From Merdimonas faecigallinarum (lineage in GTDB: Bacteria; Bacillota; Clostridia; Lachnospirales; Lachnospiraceae), in the NCBI GenBank assembly GCA_019119285.1, contig DWXJ01000092.1, positions 1 through 18,105 of the forward strand: a DNA stretch of 18,105 nt, written 5' to 3'. The notes under the pieces are model-generated. The model saw nothing but the letters and a program-made list of their open reading frames with translations. It had not been told where the DNA came from and made no database searches. Both the position numbers and the translations under genes were made by a program. Below, piece by piece: positions 7,996-14,743 of this stretch (its first letter is position 1; every line of letters begins with the position of its first letter).

Positions 7996-8483
7996 AGTAC
8001 GCTAACCTCCTGTTCTGTCATTTTATGGGTCCTGATACAGTCCATTTCGGAAAAGCGGGTCAGGATCTTACGACCCAGCCGCCAGAACTCCCGTTTCTCC
8101 TCTGCGTCCAATGCGCCGCAGATCTGCGCTTCCATCTGGCGGGCCTGTTCTACAAAGACCGCCCCTTCCTGCATCAGTTTCTCCGTCGGGAGTACTTTTT
8201 TCCTGCGGATATCCTCCGGATTTTCTTCAAACCGGATGTATCCTGATTTTCGAAGCTTTTTTAAGAGCGCGGACAACGTGGATTTGGACACGCCTACTTC
8301 TTTACAGATTTCCGTAAGATAGGTGCCGTCCCGGTGGTGCCGCAGCAGGTATACCATCAGGTAAACCTGCACGCCGCTTAAGTCCCCGTGCCTTAACTCT
8401 TGCTCCAGCCGAAGCGACAGGTCCAGCCCGACTCTTCGCATCATAAATATCAGTTCTTCGATCTTCTGATCCTCTGCCGTCAC
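7992..8483 (-). CDS. MarR-family transcriptional regulator of the ABC exporter operon
   Basis: A 163-residue winged-helix regulator. The DNA-binding core runs from about 55 to 110, with recognition-helix sequence GVSKSTLSALLKKL and a wing containing PEDIRRKK. The upstream GTG at 8492 touches the AGGAGGT site and is too close, so the GTG at 8483, 8 nt after GGAGG, is chosen. The gene overlaps the first exporter gene by 4 nt, indicating one transcript and coupled translation. As the first gene of an efflux operon with an inverted repeat over its likely transcription start, it probably represses its own operon until a ligand or exported compound is bound. The ligand is unknown. Confidence 0.88.
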   Translation of the reverse strand: MTAEDQKIEELIFMMRRVGLDLSLRLEQELRHGDLSGVQVYLMVYLLRHHRDGTYLTEICKEVGVSKSTLSALLKKLRKSGYIRFEENPEDIRRKKVLPTEKLMQEGAVFVEQARQMEAQICGALDAEEKREFWRLGRKILTRFSEMDCIRTHKMTEQEVSVL

Positions 8484-8578
8484 TTTCCACACCTCCTGTT
8501 TTCGATGGTTCGGCCCGGAACAGTTCTCTTCCTTATTTTCAATCCATAAAAGATTTTATCCTGCCCGGATAGAAATGT

Positions 8579-8592
8579 GAAATTCAAATTTC
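8579..8592. promoter_or_regulatory. Candidate MarR operator (inverted repeat)
   Basis: GAAATTCAAATTTC is a perfect 6-base inverted repeat with a 2-base spacer. It lies over the transcription start expected from the minus-strand promoter at 8597-8625, where a bound repressor would block the MarR/exporter operon. Assignment to this MarR protein is inferred from position only. Confidence 0.45.
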
Positions 8593-8596
8593 TTAT

Positions 8597-8625
8597 AATC
8601 TATAAATATGTTTTATTGTTATCAA
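8597..8625 (-). promoter_or_regulatory. Probable promoter of the MarR/ABC exporter operon
   Basis: On the minus strand, -35 TTGATA (8620-8625) and -10 TAGATT (8597-8602) are 17 nt apart. This is in the divergent MarR-LysR intergenic region, with about 105 nt of leader before the MarR start. Confidence 0.4.
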
Positions 8626-8629
8626 TCCG

Positions 8630-8658
8630 TTTCATTTCTAGCTTGTCTGTGCTATAAT
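8630..8658 (+). promoter_or_regulatory. Probable promoter of the LysR gene
   Basis: A perfect -10 box TATAAT (8653-8658) lies 17 nt downstream of a weak -35 TTTCAT (8630-8635). Transcription would start about 60 nt before the LysR start codon. It lies back to back with the MarR promoter. Confidence 0.5.
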
Positions 8659-8723
8659 ACCCGTAATCCGTGCGGCGCCCCGCATCTGGCCTGCCCGCAC
8701 CCTGTCCGGATAAGGAGGTTTTT

Positions 8724-9602
8724 ATGAATACCGTACAATTAGAATGTTTTCTGGCCGTGGCCGAGCACCTGAACTTTTCCAAGGCTTCCCGGGTCCTGAA
8801 GATCACCCAGCCCGCAGTCAGCCACCAGATCCAAGCTCTGGAAGAAGAGCTGGATGTAAAATTATTTGTCCGCACCAGCAAAAGCGTGACCCTTACAAGG
8901 GAGGGCATGTTATTTCTGCCCGATGCCCAGCTGATCTTAAAAACCGCACGCTCTGCAAAGACACGGCTGGGCATCCAGGAGGATTTTCTCCCCCTGAACC
9001 TTGGCTGCCACAATTACCCGGAATCCGGCATTTTCCCGCCGGTCTTGAAAAAGCTGTATGCCGAATATCCGCTTCTTCGGCCCAATGTCCACATCGTTCC
9101 CTTTGTTTCCTTATTAAGCCTGGTGGAAAATGACCAGCTGCAGGCTTCTCTCAGCATAAAAAATGAGCAGAAAAAGTCTTCCCTGAAATACAGGGAGCTT
9201 TGTTCTGCTCCTCTGGCCTGCGTCTGTCCCCCGGACCATCCGCTGACCTCCCATGATTCTCTTGTTCTGGCACAATTGGAAGGAAACTTTATCGCCGGCT
9301 CTCCCAGGCAGCTGCCGGAACAGATCTTCCGGATCCAGAGCCATCTGCTCCTTGCCCTGCCGCCAAAGCAGCGGTTTTTCACCGACCACCCAGACAGCAT
9401 CTTCACTCTGGTAAAATCCGGCATGGGGTACACCCTGGCCCCGGATATTCCCCGGGGAAGGGAACCCGGACTTTGCTATATCCCCGTTACCGATCTCCCC
9501 CGCGTTTCCTACGGCGTATATTACAAACGGGACAACGATCACCCCGTAATGAAGCGGTTCCTAAGCCTGCTGGCCCGGGAATTCTCTCCCGAAAAGGAAT
9601 AG
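8724..9602 (+). CDS. LysR-family transcriptional regulator
   Basis: A 292-residue protein of normal LysR length. The N-terminal winged helix-turn-helix (about 3-60) carries the hallmark sequence FSKASRVLKITQPAVSHQIQ and the TLTREG end. The rest is a two-lobed effector-binding domain. The ATG at 8724 sits 5 nt after a near-perfect AAGGAGG (8712-8718), which rules out longer in-frame starts. The gene is divergent from the MarR/exporter operon and convergent with the glucosidase gene (7 nt between stops). LysR proteins usually control a divergent neighbour, here the exporter operon, but no T-N11-A site was firmly identified, so the target is open. Confidence 0.92.
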   Translation: MNTVQLECFLAVAEHLNFSKASRVLKITQPAVSHQIQALEEELDVKLFVRTSKSVTLTREGMLFLPDAQLILKTARSAKTRLGIQEDFLPLNLGCHNYPESGIFPPVLKKLYAEYPLLRPNVHIVPFVSLLSLVENDQLQASLSIKNEQKKSSLKYRELCSAPLACVCPPDHPLTSHDSLVLAQLEGNFIAGSPRQLPEQIFRIQSHLLLALPPKQRFFTDHPDSIFTLVKSGMGYTLAPDIPRGREPGLCYIPVTDLPRVSYGVYYKRDNDHPVMKRFLSLLAREFSPEKE

Positions 9603-9609
9603 GCAGGTG

Positions 9610-11319
9610 CTACATCCGATAGACCCTGGCCTCATAAGGCTTCAGATGAAGTTCCGCCGCATCGCCATTTTCCGGCCTCGGCGGATTTTCATTTCCTGGC
9701 TCCGGTTCCGGGTAATTTCCGATCAGGCGGGTCATCTGTTCTAGGCGCCAGCCTTCCGGAAGCGCGATGCATTTCTCTTTTTCTTTGAAATTACAGAGCA
9801 CCAGCAGCTTTTCTTCTCCCAGGGTCCGGGTGTAGGCGAACAGATCCGGATCTTCCGGGAAAAGCAGCTCATACTCCCCGTACACCACAATCTCGTGCGT
9901 CTTCCGCAGCCGGATCAGCTGCTGATAATAGTGGAAAACTGAATCCTTTCTGGCCAGCTGGTCTCTGGCATTGATTTCCTTATAATTGGGATTGACCCGG
10001 ATCCAGGGCGTCCCTTCCGTAAATCCCCCGTTTGGCGTATCGTCCCACTGCATGGGCGTCCGGGCGTTGTCCCGGCTCTTATACTGCAGGTAGCGCATCA
10101 TGTCCTCCGGCGGGATCTTCCCGGTATCCGCATACTGATGCCAGGCGTTGATACTCTCAATGTCCCGGAAATCCGCAAGGCTTGCAAAATCGCCACCCGT
10201 CATGCCAAGCTCCTCACCCTGGTAAATGTAGGGCGTCCCCTGCATCATGTGGAGACAGGTAGCCAGCATTTTCGCAGAAATCTCCCGGTACGACGGATCC
10301 AGGCTCCCCAGCCTTGGCAGGATCCTTGGCTGATCGTGGTTGCACCAGTAAAGGCTGTTCCACGCCTCGCCGTCAAGTTCCCTCTGCCACCGGGACAGCA
10401 CCTCCTTTAACTCCACAAGGTCGATCTTACGGTCATTCCATTTAAACGTCTCTCCCCCGTCCAGATCCATGTGCTCAAACTGGAACACCATGTCCAGTTC
10501 CGTGCCTTCCTCATTGGCATATTTCTTTGCCTCCTCTACTGTAACGCCGGAGCATTCCCCCACTGTCAGCAGATCATACTTTGCCAGCACCTCCCGGTTC
10601 ATCTCCCGCAGAAACTCATGGACCTTTGGGCCGTTTCTCACAAAAGGACTAAAATCCCCGTAGCCATTTTCCTTCACCGCACCGTCCGGAAATGCCTGAT
10701 CCTTGGAGATCATACTGATCACGTCCATCCGGAACCCGTCGATGCCCTTCTGGCACCACCAGTCCATCATGTCATAAACCTCCCGGCGGACCCTTGCATT
10801 TTCCCAGTTAAGATCCGGCTGCTTTCTGGAAAAAAGATGAAGATAGTACATGCCGGTGCCCGCGTCAAACTCCCAGGCCGGCCCGCCAAAAACAGACTCC
10901 CAGTTATTGGGCTCCCGGTTCTCCTTTGGTTCTCTCCAGATGTAGTAGTCTCTGTATGGATTATCTCTGGAACTGCGGCTCTCCACAAACCAGGGATGCT
11001 CGTCAGAGGTATGGTTCACCACCAGATCCATCACCAGACGGATGCCCCGCCTGTGCATTTCCGCAAGCATCCGGTCAAAATCCTCCATGGTGCCAAACTC
11101 CGGCTGGATCGAGCGGTAATCGCTGATATCATAACCATTGTCATCCATGGGCGAGCGGTACACTGGCGAGAGCCAGACCACGTCCACCCCCAGCTCCTTC
11201 AGATAATCCAGTTTTTCCGTGATTCCGTTCAGATCCCCGATACCGTCGCCATTGCTGTCGCAAAAACTTCGCGGGTAGATCTGGTAAACCACACACTCCT
11301 TCCACCAGGTCTTTCTCAT
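9610..11319 (-). CDS. malL: Oligo-1,6-glucosidase (GH13 alpha-glucosidase)
   Basis: A 569-residue cytoplasmic glycoside hydrolase that releases glucose from the non-reducing end of isomalto-oligosaccharides and related sugars. The (beta/alpha)8 barrel shows DGIGDLNGI, DLVVNHTSDEH, the nucleophile Asp199 in GFRMDV, acid/base Glu255 in VGECSG and Asp329 in NHDQPR. Val200 next to the nucleophile is the residue linked in this family to alpha-1,6 activity. Trehalose-6-phosphate hydrolase or a mixed alpha-glucosidase is less likely but possible. The ATG at 11319 is 6 nt from GGAGG, whereas the preceding in-frame GTG is only 3 nt from it. The gene lies 29 nt after the SdpI-like gene with no visible promoter between. 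No sugar transporter is in the window. Confidence 0.9.
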   Translation of the reverse strand: MRKTWWKECVVYQIYPRSFCDSNGDGIGDLNGITEKLDYLKELGVDVVWLSPVYRSPMDDNGYDISDYRSIQPEFGTMEDFDRMLAEMHRRGIRLVMDLVVNHTSDEHPWFVESRSSRDNPYRDYYIWREPKENREPNNWESVFGGPAWEFDAGTGMYYLHLFSRKQPDLNWENARVRREVYDMMDWWCQKGIDGFRMDVISMISKDQAFPDGAVKENGYGDFSPFVRNGPKVHEFLREMNREVLAKYDLLTVGECSGVTVEEAKKYANEEGTELDMVFQFEHMDLDGGETFKWNDRKIDLVELKEVLSRWQRELDGEAWNSLYWCNHDQPRILPRLGSLDPSYREISAKMLATCLHMMQGTPYIYQGEELGMTGGDFASLADFRDIESINAWHQYADTGKIPPEDMMRYLQYKSRDNARTPMQWDDTPNGGFTEGTPWIRVNPNYKEINARDQLARKDSVFHYYQQLIRLRKTHEIVVYGEYELLFPEDPDLFAYTRTLGEEKLLVLCNFKEKEKCIALPEGWRLEQMTRLIGNYPEPEPGNENPPRPENGDAAELHLKPYEARVYRM

Positions 11320-11333
11320 CACACACCTCCATT

Positions 11334-11367
11334 GGGGACGGGGGATTTTCAGAAATCCCCCGTCCCC
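11334..11367. repeat. Palindrome type 1, second copy, overlapping the end of the SdpI-like gene
   Basis: Arms of 15 bases (11334-11348 and 11353-11367) with a 4-base loop repeat the GGGGACGGGGGATTT stem seen at 2547-2590. The stop codon of the SdpI-like gene lies in the loop, so the palindrome encodes that protein's last residues. On the transcribed strand the other arm ends 4 nt before the GGAGG of the glucosidase gene. It could therefore affect both termination and translation of the downstream gene. Confidence 0.88.
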
Positions 11368-12386
11368 GTCAACTTTATTGTTTCGTAGATTTCCTCTGTC
11401 GCGGCCTCATTTTCGCCATTTATCACGATAATCTCCCCGTCTGCCTCCAAGATCACGCAGGCCGGACAATCGTTAAACGTGTAACGGATATAATCGCCAA
11501 ACCGGCTGTTGTAAAACTGGCCCATCGACATTTTCAGATTGCCGAATCCGTTGGTACGTCTGCCGTCTTCTTCCCCAGCAAGGCCGTCCGGCTCGTAGGA
11601 CACGCGGTCGATCTTCGCATACTCCACATGGTAATCTCCCCAGCCGGAAGCCTCGACCGTAAATCCGTCCTCCTGCCAGCGGATTTCCATGTCTCCGCTA
11701 AACAACACCCACGCCACAAACGCCAGGATAAACACCGTAAGGATCCCGGTAACCGCCACGCCCAGGCGGCTCATCCGGGTTTTTTCCACCTTTCCCTCCC
11801 GCAGCTGTCTGCGGTAGTAAAGATAAGAGTAAAGCGTCGGAACCGCTGCCGCCGACAGGATGCTGACGACCATCAAAGCCGTGCCCGCCCCGGAAAATGG
11901 AAACAACGCACCCAGCAGGCAGGCAAATCCGCAGATTACCCACACCTTTCCCCCGAACCGGTGCGTGGCATTCCAGTTCTCTTCATTTTCCAACGCCCAT
12001 TTGACCTTAATTCCCATGGTGCGATTCTGCCGGATCTTCGGGAAATAGTTCCCCACAAGTATAAACATCAGGCCAAACCCGATATAGAAGAAATAGCTCA
12101 CCAGGCCTTCGCCGACGCGCCCGCTTTTCACCAGCAGCACCAGACTGCCACCCGCGATCGAAAACACCGGCATCAGAGACAGTAGCAGATGAACCGCCCG
12201 CTTCCCCTGCGGCTTTTTGCGCCAGTCAGCAAACGTCACCAGAATGCAGAACCAGTGCACCGCCAGGCACTGAAATGGCAGAAAATAAATCGTCTCGCCC
12301 ATCAGAAACGCTGCCGCCTGCGGGACAAGGATCAGCAGAGAAGACCAAAACAGCCCCCGCCTATTTTCCATCAGCAGCATTTTCAT
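11349..12386 (-). CDS. sdpI: SdpI-like immunity/signalling membrane protein with C-terminal PH-like domain
   Basis: A 345-residue membrane protein with about six hydrophobic segments. A signature SdpI segment lies at about 110-148 (GNYFPKIRQNRTMGIK ... W ... HR). A soluble domain follows (about 231-338) whose NGFGNLKMSMGQF core resembles bacterial PH-like domains found on such proteins. B. subtilis SdpI (about 207 residues) protects against the SdpC toxin and sequesters SdpR; this one is longer. The start is the ATG at 12386, better spaced from AGGAG than the GTG two codons earlier, and it overlaps the repressor gene. The last residues (TGTGDF) are encoded by a palindromic repeat, suggesting the original C-terminus was replaced. 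No sdpABC toxin genes are present. Confidence 0.82.
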   Translation of the reverse strand: MKMLLMENRRGLFWSSLLILVPQAAAFLMGETIYFLPFQCLAVHWFCILVTFADWRKKPQGKRAVHLLLSLMPVFSIAGGSLVLLVKSGRVGEGLVSYFFYIGFGLMFILVGNYFPKIRQNRTMGIKVKWALENEENWNATHRFGGKVWVICGFACLLGALFPFSGAGTALMVVSILSAAAVPTLYSYLYYRRQLREGKVEKTRMSRLGVAVTGILTVFILAFVAWVLFSGDMEIRWQEDGFTVEASGWGDYHVEYAKIDRVSYEPDGLAGEEDGRRTNGFGNLKMSMGQFYNSRFGDYIRYTFNDCPACVILEADGEIIVINGENEAATEEIYETIKLTGTGDF

Positions 12387-12654
12387 CGTCACCCTCTCCT
12401 TTCAGATCCGCGATCCAGAGCATTACCTCCTCCAGAACCGTCGCATTCAACTCATAAAAAATAAACTTCCCCTCCCGGGTATCCCGGATCAGATCCGCAT
12501 CCTTCAGCACCGAAAGATGCCTGGAAACAGACGCCGGCGTAACCGGAAAACACTCCGCAATCTCCCCGGCCGAAAGCCGCCCCTTCTTCAGAAGATTCAA
12601 AATCTCCCGGCGCGTAGGGTCCGCCAGCGCCCTCAACGTATTCTGCAATCCCAT
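12361..12654 (-). CDS. sdpR: ArsR-family repressor, SdpR-like
   Basis: A 97-residue winged-helix repressor. LADPTRREILNLL, SAGEIAECF and the recognition helix TPASVSRHLSVLK match SdpR closely, and it lacks the metal-binding cysteines of metal-sensing ArsR proteins. The ATG at 12654 (8 nt after AAGGGG) is preferred to the TTG two codons upstream, which almost touches the binding site. The gene overlaps the SdpI-like gene by 26 nt. In B. subtilis, SdpR represses sdpRI and is drawn to the membrane by toxin-bound SdpI; the same circuit is inferred here. An AT-rich inverted repeat ATTTAA...TTAAAT (12694-12720) in the upstream region is a possible operator. Confidence 0.88.
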   Translation of the reverse strand: MGLQNTLRALADPTRREILNLLKKGRLSAGEIAECFPVTPASVSRHLSVLKDADLIRDTREGKFIFYELNATVLEEVMLWIADLKGEGDDENAADGK

Positions 12655-12722
12655 AGACAAAACCCCTTTCAGATGAAATGGCTTATCACTATCATTTAAT
12701 ATTTTTGTTAATTGTTAAATGT

Positions 12723-12751
12723 AGAGTAGCATGCGCAAACAGGAAAGTCAA
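12723..12751 (-). promoter_or_regulatory. Candidate promoter of the sdpR-sdpI operon
   Basis: On the minus strand -35 TTGACT (12746-12751) and -10 TACTCT (12723-12728) are 17 nt apart, about 65 nt before the sdpR start. A competing TTAACA-containing promoter lies slightly downstream (12690-12718). The AT-rich inverted repeat at 12694-12720 lies over or just after the start site, as expected for autorepression. Confidence 0.4.
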
Positions 12752-12752
12752 T

Positions 12753-12830
12753 GGGTACAGGGTAAAATGCAAAAAGGGACAGGGCAAAACGCAAAAAGGG
12801 ACGTAGTAAAATGCAAAAGTACTACGTCCC
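12753..12830. repeat. Type 2 palindromic element, copy B, terminator-like
   Basis: Three tandem units of 22-23 nt (12753-12775, 12776-12797, 12798-12819) share the plan GGG...GTAAAATGCAAAA. The last unit opens a hairpin with 11-base arms GGGACGTAGTA (12798-12808) and TACTACGTCCC (12820-12830). It begins 8 nt after the stop codon of the RlmI-like gene. On that strand the stem is followed by TTTTTGCGTTTT, so this copy looks like a working intrinsic terminator. The first 40 bases match copy A at 38 positions. Confidence 0.85.
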
Positions 12831-12838
12831 CATTTCCA

Positions 12839-14044
12839 TTATTTCTCCTCGCACACCTGGAAGACATAAAATTTTAAATAGTACGAATCCCCGGCTCCCC
12901 ACAGGATCGGATGATCCGGCGCCTGGGTGCGGAATTCTACCTGCCGCAGCCGCTTGTGTACATTCTGCGCGGCCTGGCCGATGGTCTTGGCAAAGAGTTC
13001 CGGATCCATGAAGTGGGAGCAGGAGCAGGTCGCCAGGTAGCCGCCATCTTTGACCAGTTTCATGCCCCGCAGGTTAATCTCCCGGTAGCCTTTGACTGCT
13101 TTTTTGATGGAGTTTCTGGACTTGGTGAAGGCCGGCGGGTCAAGAATGACCACGTCGAATTTCTCTCCCTGCTTTTCCAGCCGCGGGAGCAACTCAAACA
13201 CATCCTCGCAGAGGAACTCCACCCGGTCGGAAAGGCCGTTCAGTTCCGCATTTTCTCTTGCCTGGGCCACGCCCAGTTCGGATGCGTCCACGCCCAGCAC
13301 GTGCTCCGCCCCGGCCAGCCCGGCATTGAGGGCGAAGGAGCCGGTATGGGTAAAGCAGTCCAGTACCCGGGCTCCTTTGCAAAGTTTCGCCGCCGCGCGG
13401 CGGTTGTATTTCTGATCCAGGAAGAATCCTGTTTTTTGCCCGTCTTTCACATCCACGTAGTAGCGCACGCCGTTCTCCACGATCTCAACCTTTGTATCAA
13501 AGGGTTCGCCGATGAAGCCCTTGATGCGCTCCATCCCTTCCTGCTGGCGCACCTTGGCGTCGCTGCGCTCATAAACGCCCCGGATATGGATGCCGTCCGC
13601 TTCCATCAGTTCTTTCAGGATATCCACGATCGTGACCTTGAACCGGTCGATGCCAAGCGCCAGGGACTCCACCACCAGCACATCGGCAAATTTATCGATC
13701 ACCAGCCCCGGCAGAAAGTCCGCCTCGCCAAAGATCACGCGGCAGCTGGAAATGTCATCCATGACTTTCTTCCGGTATTCCCAGGCATTTTTCACCCGCA
13801 TGCGGAGAAATGCCTCATCCACCTGCGTATCCCGGTCCCGGGTCATCATGCGGACCATCAGCTTCGAATTGCGGTTGATAAATCCTCTTCCCAGCGGATA
13901 CCCGTCAAAATCATGGACCAGAACCATGTCTCCGTCTTCAAATGTTCCCAGCACGGTGTCCACTTCATTATCATAAATCCAGGGGCCGCCCTGCTTCAGG
14001 GTCCGGCCCCCGCCTTTTTTCAATGTTACAACTGTTTCTGACAT
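12839..14044 (-). CDS. rlmI: 23S rRNA cytosine-C5 methyltransferase, RlmI-like
   Basis: A 401-residue SAM-dependent RNA methyltransferase, close to the length of E. coli RlmI, which makes m5C1962 in 23S rRNA. An N-terminal PUA-like RNA-binding domain (about 1-75) and a central domain precede the Rossmann methyltransferase domain (from about 190). The latter shows motif I DCFTHTGSFALNAG (229-242), the acidic GVDAS strand end (251-255), motif IV DPPAFTKS (302-309) and the CSCSHFM motif (340-346) carrying the expected catalytic cysteine. Start ATG 7 nt after AGGAGG. The gene lies 77 nt after the radical SAM gene in the same direction, with a TATCAT-like -10 in the gap, so it may also have its own promoter. 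Confidence 0.9.
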   Translation of the reverse strand: MSETVVTLKKGGGRTLKQGGPWIYDNEVDTVLGTFEDGDMVLVHDFDGYPLGRGFINRNSKLMVRMMTRDRDTQVDEAFLRMRVKNAWEYRKKVMDDISSCRVIFGEADFLPGLVIDKFADVLVVESLALGIDRFKVTIVDILKELMEADGIHIRGVYERSDAKVRQQEGMERIKGFIGEPFDTKVEIVENGVRYYVDVKDGQKTGFFLDQKYNRRAAAKLCKGARVLDCFTHTGSFALNAGLAGAEHVLGVDASELGVAQARENAELNGLSDRVEFLCEDVFELLPRLEKQGEKFDVVILDPPAFTKSRNSIKKAVKGYREINLRGMKLVKDGGYLATCSCSHFMDPELFAKTIGQAAQNVHKRLRQVEFRTQAPDHPILWGAGDSYYLKFYVFQVCEEK

Positions 14045-14121
14045 CCCTTATCCTCCTCGCACGCGTAAAAATCATGTTCTGTCAGATATGATACCACAGA
14101 TTTCCGGCTTCATAAATACGA

Positions 14122-14718
14122 TTATACATATTTCCGCACCCGCAGGTGGATGCCAAGCTCTTCGGCCAGTTTCCGGCTGGCCTCGATGTCTTCTTCCGGG
14201 AGAACGTCCACCACTGTAAACTTCACTTCCGGGATCTGTTTCGCGCACGTGGCGGCAAATGCCAGCATTCCTTCAAAGGCATGGTCAAATCCGGGCCTTG
14301 TTACAGCCACGTATTTTTCTTCCGTAGGCGCGTTCAGGCTGATGGACACCACATCCACCACTTCAGCCAGTTCCGGCACCACATCCCGGCCATGATACAA
14401 ATTTGCCAGGCCGTTGGTATTTACCCGGATCCGAAGCCCGTACTTTTCTTTGGCGTATTTTGCGGATTCTATCAAAATGTCCAGAGCGCAGGTGGGTTCG
14501 CCGTAGCCGCAGTAACCCAGCTCCTGATATCCTGTAAAATCAAAAGCATCCATGGCCGCGATCACATCCGAAAGCTCCGGGTCCTTCTCATGCCACAGGT
14601 TTCCCGATTCCCCCACTGTGTCGTGGTGGCTGCGGATGCAAAATGTGCAGGCACAGTCGCATTTGTTGGTAAGATTTACATAAACACTGTCATGATAGGT
14701 ATACAAAATATCTGCCAT
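14122..14718 (-). CDS. TatD-family-associated radical SAM protein
   Basis: A 198-residue minimal radical SAM protein. Cys20, Cys24 and Cys27 form the CxxxCxxC cluster motif (NKCDCACTFC), followed by a GYGEPT segment typical of the SAM-binding region and a partial TIM barrel. Size and N-terminus (YVNLTNKC) match a family usually encoded beside or fused to a TatD nuclease; its substrate is unknown. No tatD gene is in this window, which is unusual. The gene follows the pyridoxal kinase by 25 nt and is probably co-transcribed with it. The start ATG at 14718 has an AGAAGGGAAAG purine-rich site. Confidence 0.85.
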   Translation of the reverse strand: MADILYTYHDSVYVNLTNKCDCACTFCIRSHHDTVGESGNLWHEKDPELSDVIAAMDAFDFTGYQELGYCGYGEPTCALDILIESAKYAKEKYGLRIRVNTNGLANLYHGRDVVPELAEVVDVVSISLNAPTEEKYVAVTRPGFDHAFEGMLAFAATCAKQIPEVKFTVVDVLPEEDIEASRKLAEELGIHLRVRKYV

Positions 14719-14743
14719 TTTCTTTCCCTTCTTTCCTGGAATT

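Noticed and set aside
9603..9609. Terminator between the convergent LysR and glucosidase genes
   Set aside because: Only 7 nt separate the stops and no hairpin with a T-run was seen there; termination must occur inside the opposing genes or elsewhere.
11320..11322. GTG start one codon upstream for the glucosidase
   Set aside because: Only 3 nt from GGAGG; the following ATG has proper spacing. Similar reasoning removed the upstream starts at 8492, 12392, 12660 and 16058.
10471..11388. Plus-strand open frame of 305 codons
   Set aside because: Antisense to the oligo-1,6-glucosidase gene, which has intact catalytic motifs; its end runs into the palindromic repeat.
12911..14041. Plus-strand open frame of 376 codons
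   Set aside because: Exactly antisense to the RlmI-like gene, no ribosome binding site, His/Gln/Pro-rich sequence with no family resemblance; an artefact of GC-rich codon use on the opposite strand.
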